From G963676655 sp963676655 (GTDB lineage Bacteria; Verrucomicrobiota; Lentisphaeria; Victivallales; Victivallaceae), in NCBI GenBank assembly GCA_963676655.2, contig CAXXKX010000002.1, positions 1,116,001 to 1,180,000 of the forward strand: a stretch of DNA of 64,000 nt, read 5' to 3'. Under the pieces are notes generated by a model. That model did no database searches. It was not told where the DNA came from and was given only the letters and a program-made list of their open reading frames with translations. Positions 27,267 to 35,673 of this stretch are shown one piece after another. A program made the position numbers and the translations under genes. Numbering within the stretch: position 1 is the first letter of the stretch; every line of letters begins with the position of its first letter.

Positions 27267-28548
27267 ATTTATAATATTTCACTTCAAGAATTTTTCCGCT
27301 GGCCGCATCAAGTTTGACATAGCCTGAAAAATGGTTTGAATTAATTTTATTTTCTGGATTACGAACGACACTGGATTTAAAATAAATAGTATAAATATTA
27401 TCTCTGAAATCAACAGGAGGGCTAAATGATTTATCATATTTTCTTTTAAAATATTTTGTTGCGATTGAAACGGCCTGTGGTTCTGTAAGGGACCATTTCT
27501 TTTGGTTTAAAATAGCGGAATTCGGTTTTATTGATATCCAGGCGCAATCATGCAATCCTACGAATTTTTTCAACAGAATTCGTTGATGGGAATTTATTTG
27601 AGAAACATAAAAACCATTATCATAATGATATGCGATATATTTTCCAGATGGAGATATTCTCCCATATACAGCCTTTGAATACAATAACTTCTTGGGCAAA
27701 GGGGATATTCGCCATATGCCGCCTGATTGCTTATCTTCTGTTGCAATAGTGCCGGTTACCTCGTTATTGTATGGAAGCGGTCCGAAGCCGAAGCCTATTG
27801 ACTGCATTTTCTTATTTTCAATATTTACTTTGTATACCTTTTCGTTATTAGGCCCTGATATATTCTTTTGAGGATAGTTTGCCGTAAAGAATATTTCTGA
27901 TGAATCCTGGTTCCATACCGGAGAGGTTCCCATATCCGGTCCGTGCCGGGATATTGGTAAGGATGGAGGAACTATTACCCTGGTTTCTTTTGTTTCAAGG
28001 TCGTAATAGGCGACTTGCGTTAGGAATTGTCGCTTGATAGCACAATAAAACGCTATTTTCTTGTTATCCGGAGAAAGAGCCGGATATCCGGCAAAGTGAA
28101 AATTATGGTCCGAAGAAAGCTTGGTTTCCTGTCCCGTTTTATACTTCAGCTTATATAAATTAATTTTACCAGTGTCTTTTGGTTGATCGTATCCGGTATA
28201 GTAAATTTCATGTTTAGCCGGATTGACATCGATGTGGGAATGCCATTTGTGGATACGTTCAGGCTGTTTTATCAAGATCAGCTTTATTCCGAATTCAGGG
28301 ATTGTCTGTTCCTTGTAAAGATCGGAACTTTTAACCAGACAGTATATTGTTCCGTTTGGAAACGCTTTGTAATATTCGCAGTTTTTCAAAATCGTTACGA
28401 TATTGAATTTTGTGATGTTATTATCAAAATAATAAAGTTGTAACTTCTCTGACCATCCTCTTAATATGAGCCCTTCATTTGCGATTTGTCCATGTAAGAA
28501 CAACGGCAAAGCAAATATTATTGACAGCACGATTTTTTTTATAGACAT
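27265..28548 (-). CDS. Secreted TolB-like beta-propeller protein
   Basis: 427 residues from ATG 28548, chosen for the preceding AAGGGGATATAAT. A signal peptide (MSIKKIVLSIIFALPLFLHG) is followed by propeller-type blades: HEIYYTGYDQPKDTGKINLY, YPALSPDNKKIAFYCA, TSPVWNQDSSEIFFTA and YGRISPSGKYIAYHYDNG. These resemble WD40-like PD40 repeats of TolB or prolyl-oligopeptidase propellers. The C-terminal 80 residues (LTEPQAVSIATKYFKRKY, KLDAASGKILEVKYYK) resemble a PepSY-like strand pair, with low certainty. It is probably exported; function unknown. Direct repeats flank the gene. Confidence 0.7.
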   Translation of the reverse strand: MSIKKIVLSIIFALPLFLHGQIANEGLILRGWSEKLQLYYFDNNITKFNIVTILKNCEYYKAFPNGTIYCLVKSSDLYKEQTIPEFGIKLILIKQPERIHKWHSHIDVNPAKHEIYYTGYDQPKDTGKINLYKLKYKTGQETKLSSDHNFHFAGYPALSPDNKKIAFYCAIKRQFLTQVAYYDLETKETRVIVPPSLPISRHGPDMGTSPVWNQDSSEIFFTANYPQKNISGPNNEKVYKVNIENKKMQSIGFGFGPLPYNNEVTGTIATEDKQSGGIWRISPLPKKLLYSKAVYGRISPSGKYIAYHYDNGFYVSQINSHQRILLKKFVGLHDCAWISIKPNSAILNQKKWSLTEPQAVSIATKYFKRKYDKSFSPPVDFRDNIYTIYFKSSVVRNPENKINSNHFSGYVKLDAASGKILEVKYYK

Positions 28549-28640
28549 ATTATATCCCCTTTTTGCATTGATAAAGATAGCATGCAGAATCCATCCAATC
28601 AAATAGAATAACAGTTTCTATGGTATGATTATCAATTATA

Positions 28641-28685
28641 AAATAGTCAGACAGTTTGATTGTTTATTTTTCTTAATATACTTAC
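28641..28685 (+). repeat. Right copy of the intergenic direct repeat flanking the TolB-like gene
   Basis: Begins AAATAGTCAGACAGTTTG, the same orientation as the left copy 1.5 kb away. The rest of the 336-bp gap 28549-28884 holds only AT-rich sequence and the upstream region of the kinase gene. Confidence 0.85.
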
Positions 28686-28884
28686 ATGTAGATATTTAAG
28701 TTTGGTTTATGCGCTGCTGGCTGGGGGCGTGCTATGTAGCCATTATTGGGATTCAGACTTTTTTCCTAAAAAAAATATATTTCGCGTGAGATTAATTCTG
28801 ATGCTGCGGATTGAATGCAGAAGATGTCCAACGCATTCTTGAAAAGCGGAATATATGAGAATAAATTAAACGGAGAATCAAACA

Positions 28885-30378
28885 ATGAGCAGGACGGCGG
28901 TTATGAATGAAATGCCGATAAACGATGCCGGTGGAATGAAGTCCGGTAATTCACTGGGTAAATACCAGCGTTTAAGCTTGATTGGCCAAGGCGGGTGCGG
29001 TCGGGTCTATCGTGCATTTGACCCGGATCTGGAGCGTTATGTGGCGCTTAAAGTTTTGAACCGTAATCTCAGCAATATGCCGGAATACAAGGAACTGTTC
29101 TTTCGTGAAGTCAAATTGCAGGCTCAACTGAATTTGCCGGGGATGGTTCGAGTTTTCGAATATGGCGAAACCGGAGGCCACCTTTTTTATACCATGGAAC
29201 TTATCGATGGGGTAACTATAGATATTTACTGCCGACGTAAAAATTTGTCGGTTCAAGCTAGATTAAAACTGCTGGGCGAGGCTGCTGCCGTCGTTGCCGC
29301 ATTACACGGATGCGATATTATCCATCGCGATATCAAGCCGCGTAATATAATGATCGATGAGCATGGAAAGGTTCGACTGCTTGATCTTGGAGTGGCGGCT
29401 TCGGTTCGAGAAAGCGATATGTTTGTCGGTCGTTTCGGTGTGTCGGGCTCGCCGGGTTATCTGGCTCCTGAGATGTTTACGTGTCCGGATGCCGCCATTA
29501 CGACCGCGGTGGATGTTTATGCGCTCGGGGTACTCGCTTATGAAGTCCTAAGTGGTGAATTACCTTTTGATATCGACTTTCTTTCGCTGCAGGAGATTGG
29601 TGAAGTAATCAGCCTTGAAGCCCCGAAACCGATAAAATCAGACAATCAGACGATAATTCCGCGTGAAGTGGAAAAAATCATAAAACAGGCTATGTGCATT
29701 GCTCCATCGGCCCGGCCCGAAGCGGAGGAATTTGCCCGTGTTATGACTCAATCCAGGCATCGTACCGGCAGTGGGATAAGGCTTTTAACAAAATATGTCG
29801 CAATATTTCTCGGTGCTTCAATCGCGGCGGTAATTGCTTATGTGACAATTAATAAGGAGCCTGATAAGGTTATTTTAAGTAACAATCCGGCAGTTCCCCC
29901 GGTTCAGAATACAGTTTCCGTGCAACGTCCGGCTGAAAAAAAGTCTCAACCGATCGAAGTCAAACCGAAACCGGTCAAATCCAGTAAATCAGACTATCAA
30001 ACTACGGTTTCAAATATTCCGAAAACACCGGCCAAACCCAAAGTCCTAGTCCCGGTTCAATTGCCGATGAAGAACGGTCCGTTCTATATGAATTCTGCTC
30101 CGTCGGGACTTAAATATTTGTGGAACGACGCCAGAACGGAAATTTCTTCTGGAACCAAGGGCGCGCTGGTGTTTGATTTACCCGCAAAAGTCATTTTAAA
30201 GGTTAAAAAAGGTTCAAAAGTTATTTTTGAAATGGATTCACGTTTTCAGCGACAGGGCTGCATTTACCGGACTAAAGGAGAATTTATCTATCTTGAGCTG
30301 TCCGATTTAAACGGAAAGAACGCCAAAAACTATATTTGGCGGGCCAAATCCGGCTGTGCCGATGTCTTTCAACCCTGA
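28885..30378 (+). CDS. Transmembrane serine/threonine protein kinase
   Basis: 497 residues. The cytoplasmic Hanks-type kinase domain (about 27-290) has the Gly loop GQGGCGRV (34-41), the ATP lysine in VALK (K56), IIHRDIKPRN (HRD at 147-149), a DLG at 167-169 in place of DFG, and a YLAPEM motif near 192-197. All catalytic residues are present, so it should be active. A membrane helix lies at about 305-325, followed by a Pro/Lys-rich linker and a small extracytoplasmic domain (about 395-497). ACGGAGAA precedes the ATG. The gene heads a same-strand run that ends in a sigma-FHA factor. Confidence 0.93.
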   Translation: MSRTAVMNEMPINDAGGMKSGNSLGKYQRLSLIGQGGCGRVYRAFDPDLERYVALKVLNRNLSNMPEYKELFFREVKLQAQLNLPGMVRVFEYGETGGHLFYTMELIDGVTIDIYCRRKNLSVQARLKLLGEAAAVVAALHGCDIIHRDIKPRNIMIDEHGKVRLLDLGVAASVRESDMFVGRFGVSGSPGYLAPEMFTCPDAAITTAVDVYALGVLAYEVLSGELPFDIDFLSLQEIGEVISLEAPKPIKSDNQTIIPREVEKIIKQAMCIAPSARPEAEEFARVMTQSRHRTGSGIRLLTKYVAIFLGASIAAVIAYVTINKEPDKVILSNNPAVPPVQNTVSVQRPAEKKSQPIEVKPKPVKSSKSDYQTTVSNIPKTPAKPKVLVPVQLPMKNGPFYMNSAPSGLKYLWNDARTEISSGTKGALVFDLPAKVILKVKKGSKVIFEMDSRFQRQGCIYRTKGEFIYLELSDLNGKNAKNYIWRAKSGCADVFQP

Positions 30379-30525
30379 GTGTTGTTCAGGGGCTCTTTCA
30401 ACTAATATAAGCTGAAATTTCAAAAAACTTCAAAAAAAATTGATTTCCGGCGTGAGATATTGAAAAAACTTTCGGATCCAGTATGTAAGTTTTCGATAAA
30501 ATGTTAACAAATCCGGGAGAAAACA

Positions 30526-30660
30526 ATGAGAAAAATAATGTTGTCAGGAATTACTTTGTTGATTTTGACGGTTATTCTAACCGGCTGCGGGTCAACCAAA
30601 GTTGTCGGGGAAACTTATGAAAAGAAGATGGAAACAACCAGAGAAATCGTTATTGAATAA
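30526..30660 (+). CDS. Small lipoprotein
   Basis: 44 residues. The signal sequence MRKIMLSGITLLILTVILTG ends in a lipobox LTGC with the acceptor Cys at residue 21, followed by GSTKVVGETYEKKMETTREI and a VIE end. CGGGAGAAAAC precedes the ATG. The mature peptide would be only about 24 residues, so it is likely a short envelope-anchored lipoprotein. It lies 14 bp before the LPP20-like gene and is probably cotranscribed with it. No homology is recognised. Confidence 0.72.
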   Translation: MRKIMLSGITLLILTVILTGCGSTKVVGETYEKKMETTREIVIE

Positions 30661-30674
30661 ACTGAGGTATAATC

Positions 30675-31613
30675 ATGAAATACAAAAAAATGTTCTTAAT
30701 CGGGATTATGTTAAGCGGGGTTATGACGGTTAATTCAATGGCCGCGGTCGCAAAACCGGTTGCCGTCAATCTTTCGTCGGTTCCGGCTTCCTGGCGAAAT
30801 GTGAAACCGCTGGAGCGGCTCAAGGCTTTACGGGTGGCGCAGCTTGACGCGTTCCGGGCTTTGGCAGAACGGGTTTACGGTTTGCAACTGGAATCAGGTT
30901 CCACGGTTTACAACTACATGCTGCAGTCAGATGTCATTAAGGGGAAAATGGAAACACTGCTTAAAGGCGCGACTGAAATGAGCAGTCCCGAATATACCGA
31001 TTACGGCATGGTCATGGTCACCTACGGAGTCAAATTACGCAGTGTGATCGATGCCGTAAAGACCGAGAAAAACTTGAACAAAACGACTACTACTTACACT
31101 ATAGACACTCCCGAAAAAGTGATTGAAGCCCTGGGCTGCGGAGCGTTGCCGGGTTCCAAAGGAGAAAGAATGCTTCATGCCAGAAGAGCCGCGGAACTGG
31201 ACGCTTACCGTTTGATGGCTGAAAGATTCCTCGGGGTCAAGATCAACAGTTCGACGACGGTGAAAGATATGTGTCTGGAGAATGATAAAATAGCCGCCTC
31301 GGTTGCCGTGTTGATCAAGGGACTCAAGCCGGTGGCGATAACCTATGGTGACGACAATACCTGTGAAGTAAAAATGCAGCTTAAAGTCAGAGAGACGGTC
31401 AAGACCATTGAAACGCTGGTAAAGATTTTTAATGACGGTTCTGAAAAGAAAATAACCAATACTGATATTACCCATCAGGACCGGATATTTACCGTTAACG
31501 GACATGGCGCGCCTTCCAGCCAGGTACCGACGAGTATAGATAAAGGACCGCTGTATAATGTTGAAACGACGATTATCCACAAAATAATCAAGCGTAAAAT
31601 CATCACTGATTAA
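30675..31613 (+). CDS. Secreted LPP20-like repeat protein
   Basis: 312 residues with a signal peptide (MKYKKMFLIGIMLSGVMTVN, cleavage after SMA). It has two similar modules: RLKALRVAQLDAFRALAERV with YGLQLESGSTV, and MLHARRAAELDAYRLMAERF with LGVKINSSTTV. Each module ends in a beta-rich stretch (YGMVMVTYGVKLR; NTCEVKMQLKVRE). This R-A-A-x-x-D-A-Y-R-x-L-A-E pattern is that of the LPP20 family of envelope proteins. No lipobox is present. The role is unknown; it is in the kinase to sigma-factor gene run. Confidence 0.8.
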   Translation: MKYKKMFLIGIMLSGVMTVNSMAAVAKPVAVNLSSVPASWRNVKPLERLKALRVAQLDAFRALAERVYGLQLESGSTVYNYMLQSDVIKGKMETLLKGATEMSSPEYTDYGMVMVTYGVKLRSVIDAVKTEKNLNKTTTTYTIDTPEKVIEALGCGALPGSKGERMLHARRAAELDAYRLMAERFLGVKINSSTTVKDMCLENDKIAASVAVLIKGLKPVAITYGDDNTCEVKMQLKVRETVKTIETLVKIFNDGSEKKITNTDITHQDRIFTVNGHGAPSSQVPTSIDKGPLYNVETTIIHKIIKRKIITD

Positions 31614-31629
31614 ACAGAGGTATTTTGTC

Positions 31630-32889
31630 ATGCGGTTCTATATTCTGAAAAAATTTCTAATATTGATAAGCGCGGTTTCAGGTCTGACTATGGCTGCCGA
31701 TGTCAGTGTTTCCGCAATCGGGCGAGGACCGGGAAAAGACAAGATTGCCAAAGAGCAGGCTTTGGCCGACGCATTAAGAAACGCGGTTCGCCAGGGAGCC
31801 GGGGTAAATATATTATCCGCAACAAAAGTTACTGATTATATCCTTGATTATGACCGGATTTTCTGCCGGGCTTTCGGGTATGTCAAAAGTTACCAAATTA
31901 ACCGTTCGTATGTTGACAAAGCCGGGCTGTTCACGGTTGAAATAAGCGCTTTGGTGGAGCAGGGCAAGCCTGAGTTGAACGACTATATGTCGATGCGTCA
32001 AATCATCGCGATGAAGGGTTCGCCGCGATTACTGATCCGGTGTTCCGGCAAAATCAAGAATATCGGGGATTCAAGTGCGCTGATTGCCGGACAACTGCGT
32101 GAAATCGCTTTGAAATGCGGTTTTCAGACTGTCAGTCTGTCAACCATAAAAGCAGCCGAAAACAAACGGGTGAAACATGATATGATGTCCGGAAAAATTG
32201 ATTCGGCTATATACCGGAAGGCCGGGATAAGGGAGAACTTCGATTTTGTTATTGATGCTGACGTCAACGGGGAGTATAACGGCGCGTCTGAATTATATGG
32301 GATAACTACCCGGCGTTATTCCATTGGCGCGGACCTTGCGGCGACTTATCCCAATGGCAACCTCATCGCCCAGATTGCTTTGCCGAGTAAAGAAACAGAT
32401 ATAGCCAGGGTTTCAGGTCCGGAACAGGCGGCTCGTTCGGCTCTGATGTCATATCTCGGGGGTGAAAAAGGACGGAATTTCCGGGCGCTATTGATGAGTG
32501 TTCTTTCCGCCTGGATATCAGAATTTGATACAGGTCGGAAAATCATGGTCGAAATATCCGGGATCGAGCGGAAGTCGCTTGATAAACTAATGACAGATTT
32601 ACGCTGCTCCGCTGGTATCACAGCGATTTATCTGCGAGAGTTCGATTCCGAAAACAAATCGACAATCGAGGTGGCATCTTTACTGGAGCCTTTCAACTTG
32701 TCAGTTTTATTGGAGAAAGCCGGAAGCAGGCAACTGAAAACAGAGCGTGTCACTGCGGATTACATTCAAATGTCAGTTACGGTCTCACGCGGCAGACTGT
32801 CATGGAAAACAGCCGCTGGAATAATTTGTTTGGTCATCGCAGTACTGCTTATACTGCTTTTTGTCGTCGGGAAAAAACGAATTGCCTGA
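31630..32889 (+). CDS. Membrane protein with LPP20/FlgT-N-like domain
   Basis: 419 residues. A signal sequence ends around TMA (residues 20-22). The first module has GKDKIAKEQALADALRNAVR followed by QGAGVNILSATKVTDYILDY, the helix-plus-strand pattern of FlgT-N/LPP20 domains. The middle (about 130-370) has a beta-rich region including SPRLLIRCSGK, found in proteins of the same superfamily. A C-terminal membrane helix AAGIICLVIAVLLILLFVVG is followed by KKRIA. It would be an extracytoplasmic protein anchored at its C-terminus. It follows the LPP20-like gene by 16 bp with an AGAGG-like site. Confidence 0.72.
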   Translation: MRFYILKKFLILISAVSGLTMAADVSVSAIGRGPGKDKIAKEQALADALRNAVRQGAGVNILSATKVTDYILDYDRIFCRAFGYVKSYQINRSYVDKAGLFTVEISALVEQGKPELNDYMSMRQIIAMKGSPRLLIRCSGKIKNIGDSSALIAGQLREIALKCGFQTVSLSTIKAAENKRVKHDMMSGKIDSAIYRKAGIRENFDFVIDADVNGEYNGASELYGITTRRYSIGADLAATYPNGNLIAQIALPSKETDIARVSGPEQAARSALMSYLGGEKGRNFRALLMSVLSAWISEFDTGRKIMVEISGIERKSLDKLMTDLRCSAGITAIYLREFDSENKSTIEVASLLEPFNLSVLLEKAGSRQLKTERVTADYIQMSVTVSRGRLSWKTAAGIICLVIAVLLILLFVVGKKRIA

Positions 32890-33064
32890 TTTTTTTTAAG
32901 TGTTTTAAGGTTAGCTTCTTATGCTTAAATTATAGTCAAGCTGTCTGAATAATGTCAAAACATAAAAAGTCGATCTTTTTATAATATTTAGACTGGAATG
33001 TTTGAAAAATTCCGGCATACGGGTAACATTATTCGTATATGACTATTTATAACGGATAATTTGT

Positions 33065-34135
33065 ATGCGGGAAGCGACTACTACCAGATTCACGCTGCTT
33101 GAGCGTTTGAAAGATCCCCGAGATGCGGCGGCCTGGGATGATTTTTATCAGTTCTATTGGGAGCTGATAACCGGTTGGGCTATGCGTTTAGGGTGCGACC
33201 GTGCCCGGGCCGAGGATATCTTTCAGGAAACCATGATATGTCTGCTGCGAAAACTTCAGGACTTTGAGTATGATCCGGGCCGCGGCAGCTTTCGCGGTTT
33301 GCTGAAAACCATTACCCGTTCGAGGGTATTGGATATGTTTCGGCGCGAGGGGCGTTACAAGATGATGGAGGATGTAACTTCTGAACCTGAATTCAAGAAG
33401 ACGGAACCGGTTCCGGGTGTGGAGATTGATGACGACCTTGTCTGGATGCAGACAATCCTTCAGCAGGCCTTGCGGAAATGTTACAGCAAGATCGATCAGG
33501 ATACTTACAAGTCGTTTTGTTTATATGTGCTGGAAGGCGAGCCGGTTGATACGGTTTGCCGGAAGTTGTCTATAAGCCGTCCTGGCACGGTTTATCAGCA
33601 GAAGAGTCGCTTTCTTAAATTACTCGAAAAAGAATTTTTCGCTTTGCTTGAAGATTTTGACGAGGTGAAAATGGCGGCAATTTCCGCACAGCGAACTTAT
33701 ATGATCAAGGCGCTTGAAGAAATGATTCGAAACAAGCCTGATTATCGTGAGACGATTGTTCAACCTCAGGTTCCCCGCAATCTGCGACAGCTATCCAAGG
33801 TCATTCACGTTATGCGCCGCAACGGTTTTCCTGATGCCGAAAGCTCTCACAATCTGCTTTTGCTCTATAACGCAGGAACCACCGGTTACCAACTGAAAGG
33901 CAAACTGAGAGTCGGCAATAAGCCAGAGTGCGATATCGTTATTGACGCCCCCGGAATATCCGGTTTGCACGCCGAGTTTTCTTGTGATGGCAATAATTAC
34001 GGGGTGCGCGACCTGACCAGTGCGAATGGTATTTACGTCAACGGACGCAAGGCTGAAGAACAAATTATTTCGGTTGGCGACATTATTCAGTTTTGCGATT
34101 CCGTCTGTTTTGTCTTCATCGGGGATCGTTCGTAA
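33065..34135 (+). CDS. ECF-like RNA polymerase sigma factor fused to a C-terminal FHA domain
   Basis: 356 residues. The N-terminal part (about 5-195) is a sigma-70 family protein with region 2 (RARAEDIFQETMICLLRKL, GRGSFRGLLKTITRSRVLD) and a region-4-like part (TYKSFCLYVLEGEPVDTVCR, KLSISRPGTVYQQKSRFLKL). A helical linker follows. From about 275 an FHA fold is visible: LRVGNKPECDIVIDAPGIS, GLHAEFSCDG, SANGIYVNG and VGDIIQF. The usual phosphobinding Arg after the first Gly is Asn, and the S-R of SRxH is S-G, so phosphothreonine binding may be altered. It is the last gene of the kinase locus. Confidence 0.87.
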   Translation: MREATTTRFTLLERLKDPRDAAAWDDFYQFYWELITGWAMRLGCDRARAEDIFQETMICLLRKLQDFEYDPGRGSFRGLLKTITRSRVLDMFRREGRYKMMEDVTSEPEFKKTEPVPGVEIDDDLVWMQTILQQALRKCYSKIDQDTYKSFCLYVLEGEPVDTVCRKLSISRPGTVYQQKSRFLKLLEKEFFALLEDFDEVKMAAISAQRTYMIKALEEMIRNKPDYRETIVQPQVPRNLRQLSKVIHVMRRNGFPDAESSHNLLLLYNAGTTGYQLKGKLRVGNKPECDIVIDAPGISGLHAEFSCDGNNYGVRDLTSANGIYVNGRKAEEQIISVGDIIQFCDSVCFVFIGDRS

Positions 34136-34198
34136 TTTGTGCGTTTTTTGTACAGATCGAGTTGATATTTTGCGCATTGTATGGAGTTTGATGATTTC

Positions 34199-34228
34199 TT
34201 GACGTTTTGTAAGTTGTTTAATTACAAT
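34199..34228 (+). promoter_or_regulatory. Possible sigma-70 promoter upstream of 34317
   Basis: TTGACG (34199-34204), an 18-bp spacer and TACAAT (34223-34228). It is an alternative to the sigma-54-like promoter closer to the gene. Confidence 0.35.
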
Positions 34229-34250
34229 GATATGACTGTGTAATGTTTTT

Positions 34251-34265
34251 CGGCACGCCTTTTGC
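34251..34265 (+). promoter_or_regulatory. Sigma-54-like promoter upstream of the secreted protein gene
   Basis: CGGCACG, CCTT, TTGC with the -24 GG (34252-34253) and -12 GC (34264-34265) exactly 12 bp apart. It differs from the consensus TGGCACG-N4-TTGC at one base and lies about 50 bp before the ATG. Confidence 0.55.
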
Positions 34266-34316
34266 TTATTATCTTTCAGGTGTCTTGGCAAAATTAAATG
34301 ATACAAGGAGCGAACA

Positions 34317-34892
34317 ATGGGTAAAATTATGAAAAGCGTTGTACTTCCTGTGGCTTTGAGTGTAATTTTTACTGGAGATTCGGTATTAAGGGCGGAAGCA
34401 ACAGGCAAAGAAAAAACGCAGCCGGAGAAAATCCTGCGGATAGGGACTTATGATTCCCGTTCGATTGCAGTTGGTTTTGTCGGCTCTGAAGTTTATAAAC
34501 GCACTGCCGGAAAAATATTGCAGGAAAAAGCGGCCGCATACAAAAAAGCAAAGGAATCCGGCGATAAGGAGATGATGAAGAAGCTTAATGCATGGGGTGA
34601 AAATCAGCAATATTTGCTGCATCAACAGGCATTCAGCACTGCTCCGGTTGATAATATTTTGAAACACATTGCTGATAAATTACCGGAAATCAGAAAACAG
34701 ACCAATGTTGATTTGCTGGTTTCAAAATGGGATAAGCAGACGCTTGATAAACATAAGTCGGCTGTTAGGGTTGATGTGACTCTACAGTTGCTGGATTCCT
34801 TCAAGCCGAATGCCAGACAAAAAAAATCTGCGCTTGAAATCCGAAAGCACGAGCCGCTGCCGTTAAGCAAAATAAAACGTAATATGGATTAA
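34317..34892 (+). CDS. Secreted hypothetical protein
   Basis: 191 residues. AAGGAG with 6-nt spacing precedes the ATG. An N-terminal signal sequence (about 1-27, ending near LRAEA) is followed by ILRIGTYDSRSIAVGFVGSE, a Lys/Ala-rich helical segment (KILQEKAAAYKKAKESGDKE), FSTAPVDNILKHIADKLPEI and VDLLVSKWDKQTL, and the protein ends SKIKRNMD. I recall uncharacterised proteins with a related TYDSR motif but no known function. The architecture is loosely like OmpH/Skp (signal peptide, strand, long helix). It lies just after the kinase/sigma locus, with its own promoter and terminator. Confidence 0.72.
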   Translation: MGKIMKSVVLPVALSVIFTGDSVLRAEATGKEKTQPEKILRIGTYDSRSIAVGFVGSEVYKRTAGKILQEKAAAYKKAKESGDKEMMKKLNAWGENQQYLLHQQAFSTAPVDNILKHIADKLPEIRKQTNVDLLVSKWDKQTLDKHKSAVRVDVTLQLLDSFKPNARQKKSALEIRKHEPLPLSKIKRNMD

Positions 34893-34894
34893 TA

Positions 34895-34930
34895 AAAAAC
34901 GCGCAATTGAAAACAATTGCGCGTTTTTTG
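34895..34930. terminator. Bidirectional rho-independent terminator
   Basis: ACGCGCAATTG, loop AAAA, CAATTGCGCGT (11-bp perfect stem) with an A run before and a T run after. It can end both the + gene at 34317-34892 and the - gene at 34959-35483. Confidence 0.92.
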
Positions 34931-34958
34931 ATCGGCTCCCGGATGGGGGCCTGAAATT

Positions 34959-35483
34959 TTATTTAGCCGGTGCTGCCGGTTTTGCGGCAGGAGCAGGAGT
35001 GGCCGGTTTAGTGGCTGGAGCTGGTGCTGCTGGTTTTGCGGCTGGAGCCGGTGCGGCCGCTGGTGCTGGCGCGGGCTGAGGAGTTACCGCTGGTTGAGGA
35101 GTATCTTCCTGGGGGAGCCATCTTGATTGCCAGAAGAATTCAGGAAATCCCTTGAAGTAGAGGCCTTCTCCTGAGTATCCAAGGGAAAGAAAATCAAATA
35201 CGCCGGCCAAAGCGCGATAAGTTGTGAACCCGGCACCTTCGATTGAGCCGTAGATCAGCCCCGCGACTGGAACCTGGGAATTGTCATAAAACATACAGCG
35301 CGGTATTTCAATCCAGCACATTGCCATATTCATTAATCCGCGCCCCATGCGCGCAAAAGGATTTGTCGCCAAATATGTATAGGAGGATGACTGGGGCTGG
35401 GCGGCGGTTTGGGTTTGCGCCATAAGACCAGTGCTTAATGACAGAGTGCTGATGACAATTGCGAGTTTGAGAGCTTTCTTCAT
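34959..35483 (-). CDS. TIGR04073-type exosortase system-associated protein with Pro/Ala-rich tail
   Basis: 174 residues. A signal peptide (MKKALKLAIVISTLSLSTGL, cleaved near MAQ) is followed by the core RMGRGLMNMAMCWIEIPRCM, GLIYGSIEGAGFTTYRALAG and VFDFLSLGYSGEGLYFKGFP, which matches the TIGR04073 pattern of a glycine-rich start, a W-x-E-I-P-R motif and a G..EG.G..R..AG block. The last 45 residues are an imperfect repeat of A-P-A-x-K-P-A. It is probably exported. TIGR04073 genes occur in genomes with exosortases; no exosortase is in this window. AAGGAGGACACT precedes the ATG. Confidence 0.8.
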   Translation of the reverse strand: MKKALKLAIVISTLSLSTGLMAQTQTAAQPQSSSYTYLATNPFARMGRGLMNMAMCWIEIPRCMFYDNSQVPVAGLIYGSIEGAGFTTYRALAGVFDFLSLGYSGEGLYFKGFPEFFWQSRWLPQEDTPQPAVTPQPAPAPAAAPAPAAKPAAPAPATKPATPAPAAKPAAPAK

Positions 35484-35673
35484 AGTGTCCTCCTTATTTT
35501 TTTTGACAATAAAGGCCTCTGACTATAAAATATAATATAAAAACGAAATGTCACGCAGGAAAATGAAAAAAATTAAAACAATCTTGATATTATTGCCAGA
35601 CAGCAGTAAAGTAACCGCATATTTCTAATTGCTAATTAATGAGTCGTGCGAAATAGGAGATTTTTGAGAGAGA

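Noticed and set aside
28845..28885. TTGAAA/TAAATT as promoter of the kinase gene
   Set aside because: It would leave a leader of about 11 nt, which cannot include the ribosome-binding site at 28871.
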